Translations under genes and position numbers: made by a program
The notes under the pieces: generated by a model
What the model saw: only the letters and a program-made list of their open reading frames with translations
What the model was told of the DNA's origin: nothing
The model's database searches: none
From: Spirometra erinaceieuropaei
Taxonomy: Eukaryota > Platyhelminthes > Cestoda > Diphyllobothriidea > Diphyllobothriidae
Assembly: GCA_902702965.1 (NCBI GenBank)
Contig: CACRXP010000717.1
Span: forward strand, 74,050 to 138,049
Reading direction: 5' to 3'
DNA: 64,000 nt
Shown here: in pieces, positions 45,145-55,525 of the stretch
How positions within the stretch are numbered: the first letter of the stretch is position 1
Layout: every line of letters begins with the position of its first letter

Positions 45145-45693
45145 TATATACAGTGAGTGGGCGATCTCATCAAATTTTATGGACTCTATATGATGTATTT
45201 TTAAAGCCATAAAGGAATGTGTGATCTTATCTACGCGGAATGCATATACCTTGTATACTGAAATTACCCATCGCTAATGCAACGACGGATCAGGCTCCAA
45301 ATTATTCGGGGTTAAAAAACTTTTTTAAAACCTAATTATGCCCCTTCCTCGAGTATAATTCTTAAATATGACGTGATTCTCTATCAAACGACTGTAAGAA
45401 AGCATATTTTTGTTCGTGGTATCTATAAAATATATTTGAATTTGTATGACCATCGAAAATCAATGTGAAAAATGCATGCTACTTAAGTAATCATATTTTT
45501 TCCGATTTCGATCTCGAAGGTAGATTGAAAAGCAGTATATTCAAAAGCTGACACCGTTCCGAGTCCGAAATACTATACGATTATGTCGCAAGATAATCAG
45601 TATTACAACCGCACTTAAGTAATACTTCCTAATCGAATACGCATTTCCGAATTTCAGCCAACATTTCATGGGATCGGTCACTCACTGTATATA
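45145..45693. mobile_element. complete inverted-repeat (MITE-like) element, 549 bp
   Basis: Terminal inverted repeats of about 31 bp: TATATACAGTGAGTG at 45145-45159 and its reverse complement at 45679-45693, with imperfect extension (CGATCTCATCAAA against CGATCCCATGAAA). Internal core CATGCTACTTAAGTAA and AAAACTTTTTTAAAACC match the other copies. No transposase is encoded. The CAGT end next to TA suggests Tc1/mariner-type mobilisation, by inference only. Confidence 0.82.
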
Positions 45694-45731
45694 TGGGAAG
45701 GAGAGGCGATTTCGGGAACCATGGTTATATT

Positions 45732-45777
45732 GCCCCGATATTTCAAAAACAGACATGCTTTAATCTTCGGAGACGAG
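45732..45777 (-). ncRNA. hammerhead-like motif in PLE-F 3' UTR
   Basis: Minus strand: CCGAAGA (consensus CTGANGA with one change), stem II AAAGCA/TGTTTT, GAAA, TATC and then GGGGC. Stem I is three weak pairs (TCT/GGG). Position just before the element's end on the coding strand supports the reading; activity is doubtful. Confidence 0.45.
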
Positions 45778-46026
45778 TATTTTACGGCGTCACACAGTAT
45801 TTATAGGCGGATGGGTGACAATCATGTTAACATGGTGTTAATTATACGGGGGGAGTCGTTAATCGGCTTTGGCGCTAATGGTCCGCATACGCGCACAGGG
45901 ATCGTCTCTGTAGTCCACTGGGCAGAGCGGGAGGGACGGTGACTGCTGTCAATCTGCCTGTCTCTCGTCGAAGGGCGGTATTTGAAAGTTGGTGGCCAAC
46001 GCCCGCATTCGCGTTGACCTTAGTTG

Positions 46027-46440
46027 TCATCTTGGGTTGTTAGTCTTGACTGCATCCCTCTGACCGCGTTTCTCCCCGTCTACCGGAGGAGTGGTTGAGG
46101 TGGCCGTATCGATGACTGCGCCTCCGTCGGGCCCGATTTGCGGTTTGGTTATGTGTAGGTCCGTCGTAGGTTCTTCCGTGTTTGGATTCACGTCTGGTCT
46201 GACTTCGCGCTTGCTCTTTCGTTCGCTGGACTGCGTCCAGAGGGCTTGGCAGGCTGTCGGAAGGGCGGCACGGCGGTTTATTGAGGTAGTCTCCGTGTGC
46301 CAGGCTTCTATTTTTTCTCTGACCACGCGGTCATTACCCCGACCCAGAATTTTGGCGTTCTGGAAGGCGAAAGTGTGGTCAGAGTCCACGCAGTGTTCCG
46401 CCACCAGAGACAATGGGTCTATTCTTCTCACTGCCCGCAC
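46027..46440 (-). pseudogene. PLE-F GIY-YIG endonuclease C-terminus
   Basis: 137 open codons: AVRRIDPLSLVAEHCVDSDH, then FAFQNAKILGRGNDRVVREK and IEAWHTETTSINRRAALP, followed by a hydrophilic tail. This is the end of the Penelope-type GIY-YIG domain (family pattern LAEH...H.FD....IL......R...EA..I......NR), which cuts target DNA. The RT and the GIY-YIG start are absent: 5'-truncated. The frame is open to its natural-looking stop. Confidence 0.75.
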
Positions 46441-46479
46441 GTGTTCGTTAACCCGGGTTTGTGACCGTTTGCCTATCTA

Positions 46480-47150
46480 TATGCATATGAAATAGATATG
46501 ATTCTTTGACAAAAAATAACCTTTGTTGTGTTAATTCTTGAGGCTGTTTTCCGGCTCGTCGTCAGGTTTTTGGTCATGCGCAAAAACAGTTAGCGGTGGA
46601 GAACAAGTGATTCTGCGGTTTATCGAAGTCTGCTTCAATGCGCGTCAGCCGTACTTCGTCATCCCCTCGTCATTGACTATCCTCACTTCCCTCTCTTCTT
46701 GAGAAGCTTGTACGTGACCTTGATATGCCAATTGATGCATGCCTCATCTGAGTGAATTGTTTCCAGGAATTTGCGGCTTTTCCTTATTGGACAGGCGTCA
46801 TCAACGGGAATGTTCTGTCACGCAAATTTGTGCCCAGCATTTAGTGTGTGCATGGCCACCTAGGATAGCTGATCTCGTCTTCTCACTGCTTACCGATGTT
46901 CATGATTGCGGGTTGAGGCAGATTTTCCCAGTTTGGCCACAGTGGGTGACATTAGAACTGACACATGGTATCTTGGGACAAACCTTTTCCACCAGGGCAG
47001 CCAGTCGCCTTCTTTAGGGTGTGCGAGCTTGCAGTTGCGGGTTAGCGTACCACTTGTATCTGATGTTTTTTTCAGTTGTCTTCCGACGAACTTAGGTTCG
47101 TCTTACGCGTATGGGAGAATCCTCCAGGTGAATGCTTTCGATTCCTGAAT
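46480..47150 (-). pseudogene. Penelope-like GIY-YIG remnant (PLE-E)
   Basis: Minus strand blocks in order: RQLKKTSDTSGTLTRNCKL, NVTHCGQTGKICL (family C.NC..-YIGQTGR), RAVRRRDQLS, AMHTLNAGHKFA and RKSRKFLETIHSDEACINWH, then YKLLKKRGK before the stop. Several stops and frame changes. The C-terminus and following UTR (TTTTTGCGCATGACC, ACCTGACGACGAG) align with the plus strand fragment at 48.2-48.5 kb, defining one family. The 3' end is cut by PLE-F at about 46.45 kb. Confidence 0.68.
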
Positions 47151-48229
47151 GGCTTTAGCATTTGTAATACCTTTTATGTTTGAAATCATGCGACTTAGTG
47201 CACTGACGCACAAAGTCATTCAAATACCCCTTATGGAAAAATAATTTGAAGAGGTATTTATTTCTTGAAAAGTCAAGTTGGCAAACACGTGTACTCGATC
47301 ATTCTTCGTCAGAGCATCATAGTTACAGGGAGGAATGAAAATATGCAAAATTAACAGTGCTTTTAGGTGAATCAAGGGCTATTAAGTCATTAATACTCTT
47401 CATCTCCACGACGCCCGCATGAGGAGGTCGGCGGGTTTTGATCTTCGCGGCTAGGGGAGGGTGGTAAGAGAGTCTTTAAGTGATGTTCATTGATTGAGTA
47501 CTCGGAGTACCCATCACTGTGATTAGGGATTTGAGGAGGCATGTCGTCATCACTCGAGGTTGGTGTTGGCCAAGATATCTGGATAACTTCCTTCACCAGA
47601 TCAATGCTTCAGCTCGATTTGACAGGCTGTGGACAGGACTTCTTTTCTGAGAGATGGGATAGCTTTTCTCAAAATTTGGATGATTCCTTGAACTGTTTCT
47701 TTACGATAAACTAAGGTGTAAAGTGATCAATCAGTTTTTCGACGTAACGGATCAACCAGAAATGGGAGATGCGCATCGACCTCCGTTTCAAAAGTAATTA
47801 CGATTCCTGGAAAAACTGAGTTCAGTCTCATGTAGAGCAGATTAAACTGGCTTTACATGACAATGACAAATATGTCACTAGCATGGCACAGACAAATTTC
47901 GAGTTAACTTTAGGAAGTGCTGTAGATTCCAGTTTCTGCATTTTATATTCCGGTAGGATGCCAGATATAGGCGAACTCATAGGGGCATATTTTAGTAGAC
48001 AGTAACATTGTCCGGCGAAAGAACTGTTGGTTTCTAGACACAGCGGCGGATTTCTGGCGCAAACGCCAAAGAAGTATCCATTTTTGTAGGTTTTAAATGG
48101 TAACTGCTTTAAGCACATTTACTCAACATCTGACAACAACCTGGGAAACCAGTGTCAAAAATGTACATTAGAGGGCTTCCTGGTGTTTTTAAACAACGTA
48201 GTTAACTTCAAGTTACAAATCATGGGATG
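47151..48229. other. stretch without a recognised gene
   Basis: A minus strand frame at 47390-47596 (68 codons; PTPTSSDDDMPPQIPNHSD) has an acidic, Pro/Ser-rich composition typical of disordered tails but no recognisable domain. Confidence 0.35.
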
Positions 48230-48235
48230 CCGGCC

Positions 48236-48322
48236 AGTGAGGAAGCAATGAACTCAGATGAGGTATGCATTAGTCGGCACATTGATGTAGATTTTAAGTA
48301 CACACTTCTCAAGAACAGATGA
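48236..48322 (+). pseudogene. PLE-D GIY-YIG protein C-terminus
   Basis: EEAMNSDEVCISRHIDVDFK then YTLLKNR and a stop. It aligns with ETIHSDEACINWHIKV and YKLLKKR of PLE-E. Short, but agreement extends into the UTR. Confidence 0.7.
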
Positions 48323-48538
48323 AAGCGAGGGCAGCCAATGTCGAGGGGATGATAAAATACGGTTTACGCATGTTGACACAGACTTCGGTCAACCGCAAAA
48401 TCATTTTTTCTATGCCGTTAAATAGCTAACCGTCTTTGCGCATGACCCATAAACCTGGCGACGAGACGTTTCAGAAAAGGGTGATGGGGATAATTCATTT
48501 GGATTTCATAAACCGGAAACCACACGGAGAACACTAGA

Positions 48539-48612
48539 GGACCCATTGAGGAGCCGAACCTTTCGCAGCTATGTCACGCAGCAGCAGGATAGCGGCGAAA
48601 CACGTCTCTGAA
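48539..48612 (+). ncRNA. hammerhead ribozyme-like motif, copy 4 (degenerate)
   Basis: ACCCA then TTGAGGA (C3 changed to T, rest of CTGANGA intact), stem II GCCG/CGGC with a loop of about 38 nt, intact GAAA, CACGTCTC where CACGTGTC is expected (stem III pair lost) and CTC before TGAAC. Stem I has two pairs. It is the copy physically linked to Penelope coding sequence. Confidence 0.7.
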
Positions 48613-48625
48613 CTCTTAGCAAGTG

Positions 48626-48830
48626 AAATTCGGGACTCTGCCGACGAAGATAGGCAGCAGAGGAACCTAGAAGAGTGTTCAGACAGGCGGCTCCTACGGT
48701 TCAACGTTGGTAAATGTAGCATACTTTGCCTAGGCAACACATTTAGATCCGCCAGTACAAAGGACTACTTTCTGGACTGTGCAATATTACGAGACGTCGA
48801 AGCCCAAAGGACCTCGGTCTGCTGACGACG
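48626..48830 (+). pseudogene. LINE reverse transcriptase fragment
   Basis: The frame reads RRLLRFNVGKCSILCLGN, then TKDYFLDCAILRDVEAQR, matching the RT thumb region of LINE C (LLKFNVSKCVVLHL, then YYIDGPRLENVERHRDLGVW). No other part of the element is next to it: SINE sequence follows and PLE-D precedes. Confidence 0.75.
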
Positions 48831-48839
48831 AGTTCCCCA

Positions 48840-49743
48840 AAACCATCCGCTTATTGTTCTCTTTGCCGCTCACCGCCCCCTACCATTGTATATTCCCGAT
48901 TGAAAACCGACAGGGCAACGGGCTCGTGGCTGAGTGGTTGGAGGCGTGGACTTCTAACAAACAGATCACGAGTTCGAGTCTTGGGTGTGCCACACTTCGG
49001 GGTTGGGTATGACTGGCTGACGACGGCTGATAAGCCAGAAATGGCCATTCCAGTCTTCCTTGTCTTTGTCGGTAACATCATTCTGCCTATATCATGCGCC
49101 GCTGTGCGGCTGCTGGTTGGGCTCGAGAAAGAGTCTATAAGGCACAGCGGAATGAGTGAGTTCCATAAGAACAATCGGTGGGCGCCCGCTACCATTATAT
49201 ATATATATATGCAGATAAATATTATATATAAATATATGTATATATATATGCTGAGATTGGGGTATCAATAAAAACCAGGCAGAATGGAATGAACATTTTT
49301 GGCTTACTATCCATCTTGAGCTATCTATGTTCAAGTCGCCCCAGATCTGGGACTTATTACAGTTGGTCACTGTCGACTAAGAAGCCAGAAATGACTGCCC
49401 CATATTTCCATGTCTTTACCGATACTCCCTACACAAGTTGGTCATTGCTATGCAATTGCCTGTTGAGGCATTAGATTGAATCCTAAGACGCAACAGTACA
49501 AGAATTTCCTTTACCAGATCGCTGAACGTCATTTCCACAGTCGTTAAAATTTCCAATCGCAATCGACATGAAATCTGGCCGGCTCAGTGGTAGGGCATTA
49601 GACTAAAAACTCTTAATGATCAAAGACCTCCGGTTCAAATTTATAAAGCTAAAAAGCTAAGGGATTGTAAAGCTGGCTGGCGACTTTTAATGAGCAGGCA
49701 ATTATTATCTCAGTTTTCCGTGTTTTGTCGGCTTTCTCTTCCC
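48840..49743 (+). repeat. head-to-tail tRNA-derived SINE array
   Basis: Three and a partial unit. The end of one unit (GCTCACCGCCC, TACCATT) at 48840-48905 runs directly into a tRNA-like head with A-box TGGCTGAGTGG (48927-48937) and B-box GAGTTCGAGTC (48970-48980), body AAGCCAGAAATGGCCATTCC, 3' part and an AT tail (49196-49250). A second unit body is at 49380 (AAGCCAGAAATGACTGCC), and a third head at about 49582-49650 has CGGCTCAGTGGTAGGGCA and CCGGTTCAAATTT. The heads are Pol III promoter-like, not functional tRNA genes. Confidence 0.78.
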
Positions 49744-49935
49744 ACTCTGGAGGGGTGCTCGCCGATCGGGTTTTGGGACGTGCTCGTCACCTGAATCTTG
49801 GGGCTCAGTTTTGTGCCTCCGCGGGCAGCCGCGTAGTCATTTGATGTATGCGAAGAAGTAGGTACCGATAAAGACAACTGATACTGGGATGGCCATTCTT
49901 GGGCTTATTAGTCGCCTCAATCAACCATAAGTAAA
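49744..49935 (-). repeat. SINE, inverted copy
   Basis: GTGCTCGCCGATCGG at its left end and GGATGGCCATTCTTGGGCTTAT near 49890 (split; reverse complement of the SINE body) place a minus-oriented unit next to the plus array. Confidence 0.65.
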
Positions 49936-50105
49936 CGTAATTCCCAATAGCAAAGCGCCGGACCGCTAACTACCCTGTAAAAAAACACCCCATTCCAATT
50001 CCACGTTATTCGGACCTGGCTGGTATGAAACTAGAAATATCGTAAATTATTGAGGGCCGGAATTAAAATAAAGTGATCGGAACATGACATTTTAGGGTAA
50101 GCTCA

Positions 50106-50455
50106 GATATACAGTAAATGGGTTAACTCATGAAATGTCAGCCAAAATTTTGAAATGCGTTCCCGGTTCAAAAATATTAATTAAATAGGGTTGTAAAACT
50201 AATCATCATGCAGAATAATTCTGCAAAAACACAGTTACGTCAGAGTGTACTTTTTCGAACGAACGTCTTTTCGACTGCATGCAAGAACTATACTCTGCAA
50301 AAAATGACCACTTATGTAGCATGCGATTTTTTCATTGATTTTCGATGCCCCTAAAAATTCAATTATATTTCATGGAAAACATGCATAAAAATATTCATTC
50401 CTTTGCTCAGTCGGTAGAAAATTGCGTCTTCGTCTTCCATTTCAAATTATCCTAA
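50106..50455 (+). mobile_element. inverted-repeat element, partial copy
   Basis: ATATACAGTAAATGGG at the left end, then ACTCATGAAATGTCAGCC, CTTATGTAGCATGCGATTTT and ATTTCATGGAAAACATGC, closely matching the 32553 copy. The right part is missing. Confidence 0.78.
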
Positions 50456-53400
50456 TGAATTCTTATCTTCCTAATTCTTTTGTATTCTTGTAACCTTGGG
50501 GCTTTTGGACTCTGTCATTGCATTTCTAAAATACGCTTTGAAATAAAGTGTGCGCGTTCGTTGATGTGCGTTTTTCTCTCCTTATTTACTACCCCGGCGC
50601 TTTCTCGACGCACACATTTTTCGTTGTATTTTTACGGCAGTCTTGTTTCTCAGTTACTTAATCAGAATAAATTGGCATCTTAAGTACTCTTTGTATATGG
50701 CTTCTGAAGTCAATATGCCGTATTCTCCTCGGTTGGCTGTGCCATTCCACGACAATTAGTCTCTGCTACACAGTCCAGTGCCCAAAATCTTTACGGCAAA
50801 TAGCGTATATTTCATTTCGATCAGATGACCTCGCAGTCTCCTCCAATTCATCCCACTTTTGACCCATCGCTTATCACATTCTGGCGTATATGCAATCATT
50901 AATTCAATCTCTAGTCGCCTATCGTGTGCCCTGAGCTAAATTCAAGTATGCTTATAGTATAAGTAAAAATATTTATACTGTCTGCCCTCATTTTATGTTT
51001 AACCCGAGTTTAAACCTTTGTGCCACGCAACGTGTCCTGTTAAACAAGATCGTCTACATTTTGGATTCCACTACAATATGAATGCTCATCACGAATAAAT
51101 AAAAGAATTGATTTCACCTCCTCTACTTGCCTCAAAAAGGCTTTTTAACGTGCTGGCCTCAGGCATTGGTTTGTGCTGACTCCGTCCCGCATATTCTTGT
51201 CACCCAGGTGTCAACTAATACCCAAATAAAAAACAAAAACTACCTAGTACTAATTGTCCCAATCACATGTCGCGACTTGACTTGCGGACAATTTTCGCCT
51301 AAACGCCATGAGTCTGAAGTACTAGTGAAGTGAATGCACGTGCAAAACAACTTGAAAATTGACAACATCATGTTTCGTACCGTATCTACTTAAGTTAGAC
51401 AGCTTTAAGGGAAAAGGAATTAGAAATAACTGAGGTCTAGTATTCGAATACAAATGTAAAGACGTGATTAGACGGCCGTCATCCCGAATCCGTCGGCAGT
51501 AAGTGTCTGGTCGTCAGATGCCAGGAATACAGGCCAATATACGGCCTTAAAACTGTACTATTTTTAATTTCGGCGGTGGTTAAACAGAATCGCGAATCTT
51601 GTGCCGAAGACACTATTCCCCAGAATCTAGTGTCTGATTTATCAGATAGGCTTTACTTCGTGGCAGCGTGGTTCGAATATCACAGGGTCCTGCGCATCTG
51701 TCTATAGGCGACTATAGGGAAGTTCCAGTTTTCGGGGCCCATCATCTAGACAGAATTTCGATACAGACAGGAAGTGGAAGACTTTGTTTTAAAAATGCTT
51801 ATTTGGACTCATGTAAACTGAAAACTGATGAAGGAGACCGTAATCGGTTGACTAAGGTCTCAATTATCTTGTGAAAACGATGTAAGTTTAGACAGATAGT
51901 ATAGTTTTCAGGTTTCATTTGCGAATGTTTGCACATGTATCAGAAGACCTTCATATAATCTATAATTGATAGCCGCCGGTTTGAGCTATTCATTGCATCT
52001 CCGCATGCTCCTCATAACTTTCTGCTTATTATAATGCTGTGCACTGTGAATTAATTCCTGCTCGCCAGTCTAAGTGGAACATGTACGTTCTGGAGTAAAC
52101 ACTATCCATATATGCGCGTTGCAGGCAACGAAACTCAGAGTATTTCTCTCCTCGACTGCTGGCCTACCAGGTCACTTACAGCTGCATGTCTGGCCCTGGT
52201 AAAGTTGAGAGAATGCAGGTATCAACGTCCTTTCCTGTCGTCACCTTAACACGGTCCAACCGAATTTTCTGTTCACATTGAAGTCACTTATTAAGCAGTC
52301 CCCGTGGGCATTCGTGGAGGACGGAGATGTTGTTCGCAGACAGCGATTCGCCCACCTCTCTCCTACGCACCGTCGCCCACTCTGGGCACGTATGACTGGA
52401 CACCCGTCCTTTCACGGCACTCATGACTGCCTTTACACTAATGATAGTTGTCACCATCGTCAAGGCAACAGTTCAAACCCTAAAAGCACACGTTCTGGCA
52501 GGTAATGCGCGGTCTTGGACAGAATGATACACCCATGCGTCCCCGTGACTCACCCGGCTACTGGTTGTATACATGCCGCCGACAGAAGACCAGACCCGAT
52601 GATTTTCGCGAAGTAAATGCACGAGTGGGACACGCAAGCACATGTTGGCAAAAACTACCAGAAAACGCACAAATATGGGCAACACGCTCTAGTAATGCAA
52701 GATGTTGAATGTCATTTAGATGTAAAGTTTGAGAGTTTAACCAAAGTAAACGCACACACTACTCACAACTTGGAGATCGGCATCCTTATTGTCGCAATTA
52801 TAGACTGAGACATGCAGATTAACTAGTAGCCGAACACTAATTCTGTCTACATTCTCATGTAAACCGACAGCGCCAAGAAAGCGGAAATTTGGAGCCCTTT
52901 ATCCTTCATGGGTGCTCACATTATGGAACAAAATTACAACCTAAACTTGTTTGTCGTAAAGGTCGTAGGGCGAACTGGAGGCGAGGCTACGTACAAAGTG
53001 ATACAGCCGTGAAACTCGGGTCAAGAGCGCAAGTGAGGATTTAGCCAGGACTTTCCAAATTCCCCATTAAGGGTTTTCATTCAGAGGCTTTCCATATGAT
53101 TCCGATGACAGCTTGAAGAAAAGTTAAAGAATCCTAATGGTAAACGTGACTAGATCATTGGTCACTTCTAGGGTGAAAATTTAGTTCTGTACATATCATA
53201 ATTGCGGTGAAGGCGATGGTGGATGTACTGAAGAAATAGCGCGAATCTATCTCCCCTTGTTGAGTTTAGAAACCTTCTGTTGGCCACGCGATTCACGTTC
53301 TGCATATTTCGAAAACTCAGATTTTTTCGATTTTAAAGGGTATAAGGATGTGGACGTCACGTAGATTCCACAAATAACTGTGAACTGATATGTGCTATGC

Positions 53401-53499
53401 CCAGTTAATCTAACGTTTTTACATGTCGAAAGGTCTTTAAAATGCATACGCTTGAATTATTTCGGCGAATACCTTTCCCAGTTTGCAAATATTACGCCA
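50456..53499. other. 3-kb stretch without recognised genes
   Basis: Only short open frames. Frames near 52278-52710 overlap on both strands and carry no known motif. Confidence 0.4.
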
Positions 53500-53830
53500 T
53501 TTTAAAATGGGTATCGCGTCCATCATCCCCCGAAGAAGACAAAGATGAAGGGAGGGCGAATTCATTGACCGAATTATATTTGAACTGACGTTTCGGAAAC
53601 CCTCTCGTCCCCATCATCAGATTAATGTGTTGGCTGTTCCTGCTGGCTTTGATTGCTTCAGTCTTGCTACCTGCCAGGTATTATATCCGTGCTCGAGGCA
53701 CGAATTATGACCTGCCCATTCGCCGCGGATTAGTGTTGACCTCTCTGCGACTGACCGCCGTTGGGATCGTGTCACATTTGACCCCTTTGCGACCGTCGTA
53801 ATTGTTGGCGAGCCAGCATTCTTGTGTGTG
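53500..53830 (-). repeat. probable Penelope-like terminal fragment
   Basis: A GC-richer block in AT-rich surroundings containing a hammerhead-like motif (53585-53620). Similar motif-bearing blocks in this window belong to Penelope-like elements; no coding part is present here. Confidence 0.4.
53585..53620 (-). ncRNA. hammerhead-like motif, minimal type
   Basis: Minus strand: CTGATGA, one extra T, stem II GGGGAC/GTTTCC around GAGAGG (two G-T pairs), intact GAAA, then CGTC as cleavage site. Stem I pairing is poor. Same type as the 43886 motif. Confidence 0.45.
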
Positions 53831-53939
53831 TATATAAATCTATGAATTTGAAAACAGGCATCCCAAGAATAATAATTCGAAAGAAATAAGTTCTTTGGGA
53901 AAGATAAACAAGTTTATTTGTAAATTTTCGACTTTAATT

Positions 53940-54440
53940 TCCCAATTTTACTAAATCCTGTTATGTGTTTTCTATTAGAATGAATTGTCTGAGTCGGGTT
54001 GTAGAACTAATTACCATGCAGCATAGTCACACGATATTTCGCCCAAGCTAGGATGTTGGCTTTGCAATGGGTTTCTTTTCAGCCGCCTGCAACAAACCAT
54101 AGTGGGTAAAAAGTGACAGACTACGTAGTAGGAGTGTATTGTCACTGATTTTCAATGACTTCATAACTACCGCTATATACGATAGAGAACTTGCAGAAAG
54201 GTGTTCTTTTGCGTGCTCAGCTGACAGCAAAGTAAAGCATCGTTAGATTTTATCTTTGAAGAAAATGCATCTCTCGGTTTTAAAAGGTTTCTAATGATGA
54301 TATTTTTCAAGACCGTGAAATCTACCCTTATATAGCATCATATCTGTCCGTTTATCAGTGCTGCTTGTGAAGTATGCAATATTGTCTGCATCCATTGTAA
54401 AATTTTATGAGTCCTATATGATGTATTCTTAATAGCGTAC
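53940..54440 (+). mobile_element. inverted-repeat element, diverged copy
   Basis: GGTTGTAGAACTAATTACCATGC corresponds (split) to GTTGTAAAACTAATCATCATGC in the 50106 copy; GATTTTCAATG and GGTTTTAAAAGG follow in order. AAAATTTTATGAGTCC near 54400 matches the left end of the 45145 element but in the opposite relative orientation, so this copy is rearranged. Confidence 0.5.
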
Positions 54441-54499
54441 AACAATTTCCGACTTTCCTCACAAAACAGTTCGACTGTCGCAACCAACGATGCCCACCG

Positions 54500-55060
54500 T
54501 GGGTGAAAGCGGGTACGGTGAGTGACGCATGAACAAGTTTATAGTGAGAATATACATGCGCAGCAGCTAGCGCACCCCTTCCTCCCCCCTACAAAATCCG
54601 GGTGTCAGGACACAGTCAGGAAGACTGAAGGCGGGAGAGAGTGCAGGTGGCTGGCACGGCCGTACCCGCACCTATGTGTACAATCACACCCCTGGTCCAC
54701 AAACACTTGACTAGGATTTTTGCCAACAACAGCACAACAATGGGTCCGAAGGACGGGGATGACTTGGCAACCATACTCACGACCTGTGTACCCAGCGAAA
54801 GTGCAAGCGCATCTACAGGTAGGGAACCAGGTGCCATAGAACTGCCACCGCGAACCAGGCTGCGAGAGTCATGGGTGACTGATCCCGGCATAGCAGATGC
54901 TTGCAGACCTGTAGGCCCCGAAGGGATACGCACAGCCCTGCACTAAGCCTGGTCCAACACCCTTCAGAGGCAGGATAACCATTCAGTCGCCGAGTAAGAG
55001 GTACTGCTAATATGCGCAAACACTTCATACATGTGTGAGAGTGCCAGAAGTCAAGTTAAA
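54500..55060 (-). repeat. dispersed repeat, copy 2
   Basis: Partner of 41900-42480 (shared blocks listed there). It lies just downstream (on the minus strand) of RTE B and might instead be that element's 3' UTR. An open frame on each strand here is not called. Confidence 0.4.
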
Positions 55061-55525
55061 ATGGAGCCATGGCAGCCTGATTAGCAACCTACCAGTCCGC
55101 CACTCCGCTCAAACACATAACTGGACGGACCGCGTTGACTGAGTTGAAGCGTCAGTCAGCATTTATTCCAAGCCACGACTCTTGGCGAGGCGTGATGCTC
55201 TCAGACTCGGAGCACACATGTAGCAGACGAGTCGCATGCAGAAGGAGTCGAGAAGCACATTTCCCGCTTACGCGGGGGTAGCACTTGAGTGCTCGCGCTG
55301 TGTGGTAATGAGTGATGTTGCGTGGCGCAGGTGCAGGTGGGGAAGGTCTGATGGTGTAGTGTGGCCGGTGGTGGTCCATCGGTTTTCATGAATGCTCACC
55401 TGGCGGTGGGAAAATGTGCAGGGGTAGTGTGGACAGTAAAGGCAGATGCGGTGAGTGTCTGTGGGTTTCCCAGGCACCGCCCACAGGCCGATGTGTGCAA
55501 ATTGCTGGACGTCGGTTGTTGGTGG

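Larger units (their letters stand above)
45700..46440 (-). mobile_element. Penelope-like element 3' end (PLE-F)
   Basis: Minus strand: the C-terminus of a GIY-YIG endonuclease (46440-46027), a 3' UTR of about 250 nt, a hammerhead-like motif (45777-45732) and an end at about 45700, abutting the inverted-repeat element. It differs in sequence from the PLE-E/PLE-D type, so it represents a second Penelope lineage. Confidence 0.7.
48230..48625 (+). mobile_element. Penelope-like 3' end with hammerhead motif (PLE-D)
   Basis: 5'-truncated copy: last 28 codons of the GIY-YIG protein (48236-48322), a UTR of about 215 nt and a hammerhead motif (48539-48612), all on the plus strand. Just beyond it lies a LINE RT fragment at about 48626. 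UTR blocks match PLE-E, and the segment before the hammerhead (CGGAAACCACACGG) matches PLE-A and PLE-B (CGGAAAACACACGG). Confidence 0.75.

Noticed and set aside
46560..46610. CTGACGACGAG...GGAAAAC in the PLE-E UTR as another hammerhead
   Set aside because: No stem II of useful length and no cleavage triplet with stem III.
48920..48992. A real tRNA gene
   Set aside because: A- and B-box are good, but it is the head of a SINE unit with a conserved body and copies nearby, and a clean cloverleaf was not evident.
54641..54946. 101-codon frame, and a 105-codon frame on the opposite strand
   Set aside because: Lie within a dispersed repeat shared with 42 kb, where neither frame is conserved.
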